Shown one piece after another: positions 1-7,254 of a DNA stretch of 64,000 nucleotides. A program made the translations under genes and the position numbers. Source of the stretch: Amycolatopsis nalaikhensis (GTDB lineage: Bacteria; Actinomycetota; Actinomycetes; Mycobacteriales; Pseudonocardiaceae); assembly GCF_030264295.1 (NCBI RefSeq), contig NZ_CP127173.1, positions 6,269,501 to 6,333,500 on the forward strand, in the 5' to 3' direction. Position 1 is the first letter of the stretch; each line of letters begins with the position of its first letter. The notes beneath the pieces were generated by a model that saw only the letters and a list, made by a program, of their open reading frames with translations, searched no databases and was not told where the DNA came from.

Positions 1-2
1 CG

Positions 3-71
3 GAGCGCAAGCGCCCGAAGCCCGCGCCGGAGCGGCGGCGCGGGGCCGCGCGGAAGCCGCGTCGCCGCTAG
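3..71 (+). CDS. C-terminal tail of a basic protein (5' end outside window)
   Basis: The window opens inside a frame ending at TAG 69-71. The 22 visible residues are almost all Arg, Lys, Pro and Ala, like the disordered basic tails of actinobacterial helicases or topoisomerases. Its stop shares the bases CTAG with the stop of the convergent gene on the other strand. Function cannot be judged from this fragment, and chance read-through is possible. Confidence 0.4.
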   Translation, partial: ERKRPKPAPERRRGAARKPRRR

Positions 72-358
72 TTCGTCCGGTTCGCCGCGCAGACGCAGTT
101 GCCGTCGGCGCGGTCGGGCAGGTCGGGGTCGTCGAACCAGAAGCCGTTCTCGCCGAGGTACCGGAACTGGATGACGGTGCCGGGCGCGACGTCGACCGAA
201 GCCGAGCGACGGCCGTTGGAGCGCGGGGTGAGGTGGTGGCGGCCGGGCGTCCAGTCGTTGAAGGAACCGACGACGCTCACCCGTCCGGGTGGCGCTCCGA
301 TCGGCAGGCTGAAGGTGACGCGCTGGGTGCCGGCCCGGCTCTTGCTGATCTTGATCAC
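68..358 (-). CDS. Small CBM48 / isoamylase early-set domain protein
   Basis: A 96-residue protein made of one glycogen-binding-like beta-sandwich (CBM48, isoamylase N-terminal type). The hallmark FNDW sits at residues 33-36 and is followed by the strand pattern FRYL and the acidic loop WFDDPD, as in AMPK-beta-like modules. No catalytic domain is attached, so it is a stand-alone carbohydrate-binding or protein-interaction module. The open frame continues upstream to 448, but I prefer GTG 358 because GAAAGG lies about 10 bases before it and because homologous early-set proteins begin just before the first strand (inference from memory). Partner and ligand are unknown. Confidence 0.75.
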   Translation of the reverse strand: MIKISKSRAGTQRVTFSLPIGAPPGRVSVVGSFNDWTPGRHHLTPRSNGRRSASVDVAPGTVIQFRYLGENGFWFDDPDLPDRADGNCVCAANRTN

Positions 359-566
359 TCGCTGACGGCCTTTCGCGGAGACGGTTCGTGCGGGGCGTGC
401 TCGGCACTGAGCGCGGACATGATGGCACAGGTGTGACGGTTCGGTCACCCGGAGTGCCCGAAGGGGGGACGACGCCGCTCAACGGTTCGCCACCGACCGG
501 GTGGTCCTGCCGCGATCCATGATCATCTTGCTGCCGGACGTGCTTTGAAGTGCGAAACTGGCAGCC

Positions 567-1082
567 GTGACCGTCGCCGCTGATCGTCAAGTCAAGGACC
601 CGTGTGCCTGGCTCAGCGCCGTCACCCACGAGCTCGCCGACGTGCATCCGGCCGAGACGCGAGCCGTGCTCTTGACGGTGTGGGACGGGCTGGTCGCCGC
701 CCGGCTGGCCGGACTCCACGCCGCCGCGGCTTCGCCCCGCTGGCGGGCCCGGCAGCGCCACGCCGAAGCGGTCGAGTTCGACCTGGCACTGGTGCTGGCC
801 CGCCGGTGCACGGTGGGCACCGGCCTGGCCATCCCGGCCCGGCTGCGGGGAGCCGCGGTCGCCTGGCCGGTGTCCCGGGCCGACGCCGCGGTGGCCGCGA
901 TCATCGCGTTCTGCGGCGCGGCGGAGGGAACGCTGAGGCGGGCGGGCGAGCTGACCCCGGTGTGGGAGGACAGCCTCCTCGGCCCGGTGGCGCTGACCCG
1001 CTGGCTGGCGGACTCCTGGACGGGCAAGCACACCGGCTGCCCCCTGAGCCTGCCGGTACCCCCACCAACCTGGTGGCGCTGA
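567..1082 (+). CDS. Hypothetical protein, Ala-rich, 171 aa
   Basis: Starts at GTG 567 with no strong ribosome-binding site. Codon third positions are almost all G or C through the frame, which supports real coding. The product is rich in Ala, Leu and Arg, with predicted helices, no signal peptide and no clear membrane segment. I recognise no family. It ends 29 bases before a perfect palindrome at 1111-1160, which could act as its terminator. The 108-base gap upstream (459-566) is relatively AT-rich around 520-550 and may hold its promoter. Confidence 0.6.
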   Translation: MTVAADRQVKDPCAWLSAVTHELADVHPAETRAVLLTVWDGLVAARLAGLHAAAASPRWRARQRHAEAVEFDLALVLARRCTVGTGLAIPARLRGAAVAWPVSRADAAVAAIIAFCGAAEGTLRRAGELTPVWEDSLLGPVALTRWLADSWTGKHTGCPLSLPVPPPTWWR

Positions 1083-1110
1083 CCGCGACCGGCCTTCCGC
1101 TCGGCTTGCG

Positions 1111-1160
1111 CGGTCGTGAGTGTTTAGGGCGGTTAGAACCGCCCTAAACACTCACGACCG
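1111..1160. repeat. Perfect palindrome, family PAL-1, copy 1
   Basis: Two 24-base arms (1111-1134 and 1137-1160) are exact reverse complements around the loop AG. The inner arm reads GAGTGTTTAGGGCGGTT. A second copy with the same 22-base inner arm sits at 53846-53891, more than 50 kb away. It lies after the gene ending at 1082 and lacks a T-run. It can form a very stable hairpin, so a terminator or REP-like element is likely. Confidence 0.85.
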
Positions 1161-1231
1161 GCGGGCCCTCGGGCGTGTCCGTCAGGGATGGCTGGGCCGG
1201 GCGTGGATCCGGCGGGCGAGAGGAGGCCGGG

Positions 1232-1462
1232 GTGAGCGACTCAGCCCCGCCCGCGAGACTCCCCGACGCGACCCGCGTCGCCGTCCGCGCTCTGCTGCTC
1301 GCCGAACTCACCGCCGCCGGGGTGCGGGCGCGCGCCGCCGGGTGGCCGCCCGGCCAGGTGGTCGAGCTTTTCACCGAGCGGCTGCGGCTGGCGGCCGAGG
1401 ATGGCCAACGCCGTCGTCACGATCCGGTCCAACCTCGCCGGTTCGGTGAGTGCCGTGGCTAG
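1232..1462 (+). CDS. Short ORF, possibly truncated, overlapping the convergent gene
   Basis: A 76-codon frame starting at GTG 1232 with a strong site AGAGGAGG five bases upstream. For about 55 codons, to roughly 1400, nearly every third position is G or C; after that codon use becomes poor and the frame runs antisense to the gene at 1241-2377. The first part looks genuinely coding (helical, Ala/Leu-rich) and the last 20 codons look accidental, as if the native stop were lost. No family recognised. Confidence 0.4.
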   Translation: MSDSAPPARLPDATRVAVRALLLAELTAAGVRARAAGWPPGQVVELFTERLRLAAEDGQRRRHDPVQPRRFGECRG

Positions 1463-2377
1463 CCAGTCGTCGCGCGGCGAACCCCGGTGCGGCGACGGGT
1501 CCCGGCCGAACAGCAGGCGGACCACCGCCGTCACCGCCGCGGCCGGGTCGACGCCGCGGTCGAGCCGGGCTTCGATCGCGCGCAACGCCTGCTCGGCGAG
1601 CCCCGCCAGCCGGACGTCCTCGGCTTCGTGCGGGCCGACCAGCGCCAGCGCGGGCAGTTCGGCCGCGGTGTCCGACGGCATCGGCGCGACCGGCGCCTGC
1701 TTGTGCCCGAGCGGGCGTTCGACGTGCTCGGCGTGCCACTTCGGCCGGGTCCGCATCGCCGCCAGCACCCGCCGCACCTCGCGGTCGAGCGTGTCGCGGC
1801 CCGCCACCGGCTCGCCGGTCACCTGCGCGCGGCGCGCCGCCCAGCCGTCGAGCGGCCAGAGCTCGGCGCCCGCCGTCGCCGGTACACCCACCCACACCAG
1901 GATCTGCACGGCCAGGTCGCACAACCACGGGTCGCCGCCGAGGGCTTCGCCGAGCCAGGCCGGGAGCCGCGGCCGTTGCAGGGCCCCGATTTCGCCGCGC
2001 CGCCGCCGGTGCGCGTCGACCGTCGCCGGGTTGAGCCGGGTCGACAGCCAGCCCTCGAGGTTCTCGATCGGGTCCGTCGCGCGCCGCAGGGCGTGCTCCA
2101 CGACCGCTTCGACGTCGTCGTGGAAGCGGTCGAGGCAGTCGGGCCGCAGCCACTCGAGGCCGCGGGCGCAGTCCGGGTGCCGCCGCTGCCGTTCCAGCGG
2201 TTTGGTGACGCGCGTGAAGACCAGTGGCCACGCGACGGTGTAGACCGCCCCGCGCAGCCGGGCGAGGTCGTGCGGCGGGGCCGCCGACGCCGAGCCGGCG
2301 AGCCTGCCGTCGCGGGCCAGCCGCCGGACCCCGTCGACGTCGGCCGGTCCGATCGCCGCATGCGTGCTGCCGGGCAC
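1241..2377 (-). CDS. Hypothetical actinobacterial protein, about 378 aa
   Basis: A long, well-biased frame. I chose GTG 2377 because GGAGGA lies four bases upstream; an in-frame TTG at 2398 is an alternative. The product is soluble and rich in Trp, Arg and Ala (for example WLSTRLNP and LVWVGVPATAG). The N-terminal 330 residues read as a real protein. The last 50 residues, below about 1400, are Gly/Pro/Arg-rich and run opposite the short frame at 1232-1462, so the true end is uncertain. It is divergent from the frameshifted gene at 2554, which may be functionally linked. No known function. Confidence 0.6.
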   Translation of the reverse strand: MPGSTHAAIGPADVDGVRRLARDGRLAGSASAAPPHDLARLRGAVYTVAWPLVFTRVTKPLERQRRHPDCARGLEWLRPDCLDRFHDDVEAVVEHALRRATDPIENLEGWLSTRLNPATVDAHRRRRGEIGALQRPRLPAWLGEALGGDPWLCDLAVQILVWVGVPATAGAELWPLDGWAARRAQVTGEPVAGRDTLDREVRRVLAAMRTRPKWHAEHVERPLGHKQAPVAPMPSDTAAELPALALVGPHEAEDVRLAGLAEQALRAIEARLDRGVDPAAAVTAVVRLLFGRDPSPHRGSPRDDWLATALTEPARLDRIVTTALAILGRQPQPLGEKLDHLAGRPPGGARPHPGGGEFGEQQSADGDAGRVGESRGRG

Positions 2378-2553
2378 CCTTCCTCCCGAAGTCGTCAACG
2401 GGGAAATGGTCGATCAGCCCGGCGAGCGGCAACGGCCGTCGGCAGGCCGATTCGCGGCCGGACTGGCCAGCGACTGGCCACCCCGGAATCACCTGATCAG
2501 CTCAGCCGATACGCCCGATCGCCCGGAAGTCCGCGTGCCACAATCGAATTCCC

Positions 2554-3521
2554 ATGGCACACGAGGACGGTCTGCTCCGGGAACTCACCACCCTGCGCCG
2601 GGGGTGGGGGCTCGAAACCGAACGGCTGCGAAGCCGGCTGGGCCGCTCGTGTCCGGCTGGTGCGAAATCCACCGGACGACGAGCGACCGCGACGCGCGCC
2701 GCGTGCTGCGCGAGGCGATTTCCGCGGCCATCGCGGAGTTCCCGGCCGACGACAGGCTGGCGGTGAACGTCGCGCTCGGCATCGCGCCCGGCGCGCAGCA
2801 CGCCCTGCTGAGCGACCGGGTCGGGGTCCTCGCCGAACGGCTGAGCGTCTCCGAGCGCACGGCGCGCCGCCGAATCGACCGCTCGTTCTCGCGGCTCGCC
2901 GCCGAGATCGAGGCGGGCACGCGGCCCCGCGACGACGTGCCGGACCCGGACCAGGGCTGGTTCGTCAAGCGGCTCAAGGCCCTGGTGCGGCTGGACACGC
3001 CCGAGCCGGAGCTGATCGAGGAACGCCTGATCGTCGCGACCCGCGAGGGGCTGACCCGGATCTCGGCGCAGTTCACGGTGCCCCGCACGGAGGACGGCCT
3101 CGACGGCGAGCGCGAAGTGGCGGCCGACGCCCAGCACGGCGTCCGCATCGCCGCGGCGGAACGCGAGGGGCAGCGCCACTTCCGCTGGCTGCTCGACCTG
3201 CCGCGCCCGCTGGCCCGCGGCGAAACGCACACGTTTTCGCTGGTGATCCGGGTGCGCGACGGCCTGCCGATCCGCCCGTCGTACGCGTTCGTGCCGCTGG
3301 TGACGTGCGAGTCGTTCGCGGTGCGCGTCCGCTTCGACCCGGCGCGCCCTCCGCGATCGGTGTGGCGCCTGGACCGCGTACCGGTCTCGGTGCTCGCCGA
3401 CCCACCCCAGCCAGGGGAGTCGCTACCGCTGGACGGCGCGGGCGAAGTGGCGCAGGACTTCGCGGCCCCGCAGCTCGGCTACGCATACGGCCTGCGCTGG
3501 CTGCCCCAAGATATTCCTTGA
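2554..3521 (+). pseudogene. Frameshifted conserved hypothetical with HTH-like segment
   Basis: Translation from ATG 2554 gives an N-terminus typical of an actinobacterial family (ELTTLRRGWGLETERL, then SRLG). The match then continues in another frame as PLVSGWCEIH and on to a stop at 3521. Restoring one G in the run near 2640 would join the two parts as RLGPLV, so a single-base deletion near 2640-2645 is the simplest reading. Downstream there is an HTH-like stretch (SERTARRRIDRSF, near 2850-2890) and a beta-rich C-terminal half of unknown function. It is either a recent pseudogene or a sequence error. Its stop TGA lies inside the promoter of the next gene. Confidence 0.7.
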
Positions 3522-3547
3522 CATGAATATTCCCTCAAGTGAATACT
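3518..3547 (+). promoter_or_regulatory. Leaderless promoter and likely ArsR-type operator
   Basis: TTGACA at 3518-3523 and AATACT at 3542-3547 are 18 bases apart, placing the transcription start at or next to ATG 3555, so the mRNA is probably leaderless. The spacer carries the palindrome GAATATTC (3525-3532) and a direct repeat TGAATA (3524-3529 and 3540-3545) 16 bases apart. This is a plausible autoregulatory site for the ArsR-like domain encoded just downstream. Confidence 0.6.
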
Positions 3548-3554
3548 CGGCCGA

Positions 3555-4346
3555 ATGGACGACACGGCGGCAGCGTTGGGCGACGCGTCCCGCTGGCGCC
3601 TGGTGGAGCTGCTGGCGGAGCGCCCGCGTTCAGTGGGTGAGCTGGCCCAGCTGACGGGCCTGCGCCAACCCCAAACCACCAAGCACCTCCAGACGCTCGC
3701 CCGAGCGGGCCTGGTCACGGTGTTCCCCCTCGGTCAAAGACGCGTCTACGCCCTCGAGCCACAACCGCTGACGGCGTTGGCGGACCGCCTGCGAAAGCTG
3801 GCGGAAACCACGGAGGGCCACGCGGAGGAGCGGCAGGTCCTGGCGCGGTACCGAGCGGCGATAGAGGCGGAGTCGGCAGCGGCGGAGGGGGACCACTGGG
3901 CGGACGGCCGAGGCTTCACGTTCGAGCGCGCGCTGAAGGCGTCGCGCGAGGAGGTCTGGCGCTACTGGGTGGACCCGGTGCTGCTGGCGTCGTGGTGGGT
4001 CCCGAGGCCGCTGACGGTGACGGCGTGCGTGCTGGAGCCCCGGCCGGGCGGCCGGGCACTGCTGGACTACCGCGACGCGGACGGCGAATACCGCTCGGAG
4101 GGTCAGGTCCTGGCGGCCGAGGAGCCGGAGCGCCTGACGTTCGACATGTCGGTGACGTGGCCGGCGTCGTTCACGGCCCACTACGACTTGAAGCTGACGG
4201 AGTCGGCGAAGGGCACGCACCTGCACCTGGACATGCGCCTGGAGGCGACAACGGTGGCGGCGGTCCCGGCGATCGCGGCCATAGAAACGGGCTGGAACGA
4301 GGTCCTCGACAACCTCACGGAAGCACTGACGGAAGGAAGCCGATGA
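3555..4346 (+). CDS. ArsR-type HTH fused to SRPBCC (AHSA1-like) domain
   Basis: A 263-residue two-domain protein. Residues 1 to about 85 form a winged helix of the ArsR family (VGELAQLTGLRQPQTTKHL is the recognition helix-turn-helix), without the Cys clusters of metal sensors. Residues about 118-258 form an AHSA1/START-like SRPBCC ligand-binding cavity (FERALKASREEVWRYW, then a conserved WW and GWNEVLDNL at the C-terminus). Such fusions are ligand-responsive repressors. The stop overlaps the start of the DHFR-family gene as ATGA, so the two are co-translated and the target is probably this operon. Confidence 0.85.
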   Translation: MDDTAAALGDASRWRLVELLAERPRSVGELAQLTGLRQPQTTKHLQTLARAGLVTVFPLGQRRVYALEPQPLTALADRLRKLAETTEGHAEERQVLARYRAAIEAESAAAEGDHWADGRGFTFERALKASREEVWRYWVDPVLLASWWVPRPLTVTACVLEPRPGGRALLDYRDADGEYRSEGQVLAAEEPERLTFDMSVTWPASFTAHYDLKLTESAKGTHLHLDMRLEATTVAAVPAIAAIETGWNEVLDNLTEALTEGSR

Positions 4347-4924
4347 CGAGGGGCCGCCGCATAACAGCGAACCTGAGCCTGACACTCGACGGCCGCTACC
4401 ACGGCCCGGCGGGCCCCGACGACTTCGAGGCGTTCATCCCGTACGTGACGACGGACGTGTCCCGCGACCACATGGCCCGGATGTGCGAGGAGGCGACAAC
4501 GGCGGTACTGAGCCGCGCCAACGCGGAGCACTTCATGGACTTCTGGCCACGAATGGCCGACGACCCGACGGCGGATCCTCGAGACCGAACGTACGCGAAG
4601 TGGCTCCTGGACGCCCAAAAGGTGGTCTTCTCGACAACGGTGACGAAGTCCCCGTGGGACCGAACCCGCATGGTGAACGGCCCGGCGGCGGAGATCGTCA
4701 AGAACCTGACGGGCACGGTGTTGATCAACAGCAGCCCAAGCGTGCTCAAGCCACTCCTGAAGGCAGACCTCGTAGACCGCCTGTACGTGATCGTGTGCCC
4801 CGAGATCACGGGCGGCGGCCAACGCCTGTTCGAAGAGGGCTTGCCGAGATCGAAGTGGACGTTGACCGACCACGAGGTGGGCGGTCAAGGCGAAATGGCG
4901 ATGACGTACGACCGCGCACGCTGA
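4343..4924 (+). CDS. Dihydrofolate reductase / RibD C-terminal family protein
   Basis: A 193-residue protein of the RibD_C/DHFR-like superfamily, seen from N-terminal ITANLSLTLDGR, the central VFSTTVTKSPWDRTR, and GTVLINSSPSVLKPLL followed by VDRLYVIVCPEITGGGQRLF. These proteins bind NADPH and reduce small substrates; the true substrate of this branch is unknown and it is unlikely to be the folate enzyme. ATG 4343 overlaps the previous stop, with GGAAGGAAG just upstream. It is the second gene of the ArsR-SRPBCC operon. Confidence 0.8.
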   Translation: MTRGRRITANLSLTLDGRYHGPAGPDDFEAFIPYVTTDVSRDHMARMCEEATTAVLSRANAEHFMDFWPRMADDPTADPRDRTYAKWLLDAQKVVFSTTVTKSPWDRTRMVNGPAAEIVKNLTGTVLINSSPSVLKPLLKADLVDRLYVIVCPEITGGGQRLFEEGLPRSKWTLTDHEVGGQGEMAMTYDRAR

Positions 4925-5022
4925 CAGACCAACGGAACCACACGGGCGCCGGGGGTCCGGGGGTTGTCCCCCGGGCGACATGAAGGAGCCGGGAGCGTCG
5001 CCGAAGGCAAGCGACGGGCGGG

Positions 5023-5096
5023 TGGGGCGGGCGGGGCTCGAACCCGCGGCCAAGGGATTATGAGTCCCCTGCTCTAACCAACTGAGCTACCGCCCC
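5023..5096 (-). tRNA. tRNA-Met (anticodon CAU)
   Basis: On the minus strand 5096 to 5023 folds as a full cloverleaf: acceptor GGGGCGG pairs with CCGCCCC, D-arm AGCTCAGTTGGTTAGAGC, anticodon loop CTCATAA, T-arm GCGGG-TTCGAGC-CCCGC, discriminator A. CCA is not encoded. The GGGGAC/ATCCC anticodon arm fits actinobacterial elongator Met. A CAU-anticodon Ile tRNA, lysidine-modified, cannot be fully excluded. Confidence 0.93.
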
Positions 5097-5284
5097 CTGG
5101 CCTCGGCGCGCAGGCGGCACGAGGATTTTGCGTGTGCAAAGAAGTCCCAGTTCGCTCCAAGTTATCACAGCGGCCATCCGGGGAGATCCGGTAGGCCAAT
5201 CAGGTTGAAGTGGCGTCCGGGTGGCGCAGGCTCGTCTAGGTTGCAAGGGCGTCACCGCTGAACGGAACGGCGGGAGGGTGAGCG

Positions 5285-5557
5285 ATGGCCTCGGCACCAC
5301 AAGCCACCCGGTCCGGCCGGGCGTTCCGGCTGGCGTTGCTGGACGCAGTCACCGCGGGGGCGGGCTTGGGCTACCTCGCGCACCAGTACCGGGAGGCGCT
5401 CGTGGCGAACTCCGCGGCCATCGGCCTGGCGCTGCTGTTCGCGTGCGCCCTGGGGTGGGTGATCCGCGCGGCGGCGCGCACGCTCTCGCGGGCGGGGTCG
5501 CGGGTGGACGCGATTTTCGCGGACGAGCTGGGCAAGCCGTCGCCGCGGCCTCGGTGA
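5285..5557 (+). CDS. Small membrane protein, 90 aa
   Basis: Starts at ATG 5285 with GGGAGGGTG a few bases upstream. Residues about 43-63 (AAIGLALLFACALGWVI) are a clear membrane helix, and residues 14-33 may be a weaker first one. The C-terminus is short, charged and ends PSPRPR. No catalytic motif or family recognised. It stands alone between the tRNA and the small gene at 5690. The 188 bases before it contain no other gene that I can see. Confidence 0.65.
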   Translation: MASAPQATRSGRAFRLALLDAVTAGAGLGYLAHQYREALVANSAAIGLALLFACALGWVIRAAARTLSRAGSRVDAIFADELGKPSPRPR

Positions 5558-5689
5558 GCGGAAACCGTTGGCGGGCAAGGTAGTGACGGCGGATTCCGTT
5601 CCGCGTCGGTGAGCCCCGGAAGTCATCGTTACTCGCGATGTATTCCGGTTTGTACGGCGTATGTACGCGGCCGTTGGAGGCTCGGCGCC

Positions 5690-5830
5690 ATGAACCGCAT
5701 CCTGACCGCCCGGGCCCAGTCCCGGCGGACGTTGTTCCGCGGCAAGATGATCCACGAGTCCCACCACGTCATGCAGGGCTTCACCTCCGACAACGTCAAC
5801 CTCTTCTACAAGAACGTCTTGGTGGGATAA
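5690..5830 (+). CDS. 46-aa conserved-looking small protein
   Basis: ATG 5690 follows GGAGG with nine bases spacing. All but a few of the 46 codons end in G or C, which is strong evidence that the frame is translated. The peptide has a basic N-terminal half (MNRILTARAQSRRTLFRGK) and a polar half with HESHHVMQGF and DNVNLFYKN; three His lie close together. No signal peptide or membrane segment. The stop TAA is two bases before GTG of the GDPD-like gene, so the two are probably co-translated. Function unknown. Confidence 0.6.
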   Translation: MNRILTARAQSRRTLFRGKMIHESHHVMQGFTSDNVNLFYKNVLVG

Positions 5831-5832
5831 AA

Positions 5833-6666
5833 GTGAAACTCGCATCCACACTCCTGGCCGCCGCGGTGGCCGCGGCCTCCTTCACCGGGGTAGCCACAGC
5901 ACAAGCAGCGCAAGCCGCCCTCCCGGTCTGCCCCGTGATCGTCAGCCACGGCGGCTACCCGACGGGCGCGAACCCCTGGGACCGCGACCAACTGCGCGCC
6001 CCCAACAACTTCAAGGCCGTCGACACCCTGATCGGCCAGGGCTCCGGCGGCTTCGAGGCCGACGTCCAGCTGACCAAGGTCGCCGTCGGCAGTGACGGGA
6101 CCGTCAGTGGCAAGGCCGTCATGTGGCACAACACTTCGACGCACGGCCTCGACGGGGTCAAGAAGAACATCACCGACATCTACTGGTCCTCGGGCAGCGA
6201 CAAACTCCAGGGCCGGACCCTGCAATGGGGGCCGTACAAGGGCGAAGGCATTTACTCGCTGCGCCAGTGGCTGGACCACGTCGCCGCGAAGGGCGCGTAC
6301 GCCGAGCTGGAGATCAAGTCCGAGACGAAAGTGTTCCTGGTCAACGGTTCCGCCGCGGTGAAGGCCAAGGCGTGGAGCGAGATCACCGACCCGGTCCGCG
6401 AGCGCTACCAGAGCCAAGCCATCACGGTGTACTCGCACGACCCGGACATCGCCGCGGCCCTGAAGTCCCGCGTGGCGGCGGGCACCTTCCCGGCCGTTCT
6501 CGGCGGCGGCCCGTCGTGGCCGGACACCGTGAAGTGGGAAGAGCCGCCGCCGTCGTGGAGCGGGAACTCGGCGAGCTGGCAGGCCAACCTCGCGACCGCG
6601 CCGAAGCGCGTCGCGACCAGCTGGACGCCCGACTACAAGAAGTGGCTCGCCGGGCGCTGTTCCTGA
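5833..6666 (+). CDS. Secreted glycerophosphodiester phosphodiesterase-like protein
   Basis: A 277-residue exported protein. Residues 1-28 are a Sec signal peptide (MKLASTLLAAAVAAAS, cleavage near AQA-AQA). The mature part has the GDPD barrel pattern: SHGGYP at the place of the usual HRG, FEADVQLT with the Glu-x-Asp metal pair, MWHN for the second catalytic His, and AELEIKSE. The Arg of the canonical HRG is replaced, so activity may differ from standard GlpQ. GTG 5833 is preferred because the signal peptide begins there, although the frame is open further upstream. It is coupled to the 46-aa gene before it. Confidence 0.8.
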   Translation: MKLASTLLAAAVAAASFTGVATAQAAQAALPVCPVIVSHGGYPTGANPWDRDQLRAPNNFKAVDTLIGQGSGGFEADVQLTKVAVGSDGTVSGKAVMWHNTSTHGLDGVKKNITDIYWSSGSDKLQGRTLQWGPYKGEGIYSLRQWLDHVAAKGAYAELEIKSETKVFLVNGSAAVKAKAWSEITDPVRERYQSQAITVYSHDPDIAAALKSRVAAGTFPAVLGGGPSWPDTVKWEEPPPSWSGNSASWQANLATAPKRVATSWTPDYKKWLAGRCS

Positions 6667-6667
6667 A

Positions 6668-7189
6668 TCACGCGACGCGGTACCAGCAGTTGCCGATCGG
6701 CCCGGCGCTGCTCAGCTCCACCGGGTCCAGCCGGACGCGGGTGCCGCCCGGGTGGTCGAACAACCGGACGCCGTCGCCGAGCAGGATCGGCGCCACGTGC
6801 ACCAGCACTTCGTCGAGGTGCCCGGCCTCGAGGCAGCGGCGGGCCGTCGCGGGGCCGAGCACCGCGACGTACCCGTCGCCCGCCGCCGCCGACGCGCGGG
6901 CCACCGCTTCATCGAGATCTTCGATGAGCGTGAAGCCCGGTGACGGCTTCGCGTCGCGCGTCACGACGAAGATCGGGCCCCGCCAGCGACCGCCGTAGAC
7001 CTCACCCTCCGCCGTCGTCGCCGGGGCGTACGTGCGATGCCCCATGAGCACCGCACCGATCTCGCCGAGCACCCGCTCGACGACCGGGTTCGGCCCGGCG
7101 TGCAGGCCGCCGAGCCAGGTCATGTCGTCGGCGGGGCCGGCGACGAAGCCGTCGAGGGACATCGTGATGTGGTAGAGCAGCTTGGCCAT
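6668..7189 (-). CDS. Dihydrofolate reductase family protein
   Basis: A 173-residue RibD_C/DHFR-like protein: MAKLLYHITMSLDGFVAGP is the standard N-terminal strand and Asp-Gly motif, followed by LMGHRTY, IFVVTRDA and a C-terminal EVLVHVAPILLGDGVRLFD. Such proteins are NAD(P)H-dependent reductases of unknown substrate. Start at ATG 7189 with AAAGGC upstream on the minus strand; the frame is open further upstream but the homology begins here. It is convergent with the GDPD-like gene (1 base apart) and downstream of the SBF transporter with a 65-base gap. Confidence 0.85.
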   Translation of the reverse strand: MAKLLYHITMSLDGFVAGPADDMTWLGGLHAGPNPVVERVLGEIGAVLMGHRTYAPATTAEGEVYGGRWRGPIFVVTRDAKPSPGFTLIEDLDEAVARASAAAGDGYVAVLGPATARRCLEAGHLDEVLVHVAPILLGDGVRLFDHPGGTRVRLDPVELSSAGPIGNCWYRVA

Positions 7190-7254
7190 GGCGCCGCCTT
7201 TCGGGAGGGACTCGTCACCCCGTACCGACGGCCCGCGCCCGGAAAACTCATCGG

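Noticed and set aside
1487..3526. A 679-codon plus-strand frame
   Set aside because: Overlaps two better genes and gives an Arg/Pro-rich product without domains.
5638..5832. Extending the GDPD-like gene upstream in frame
   Set aside because: The signal peptide begins at GTG 5833, and a well-biased separate small gene occupies 5690-5830.
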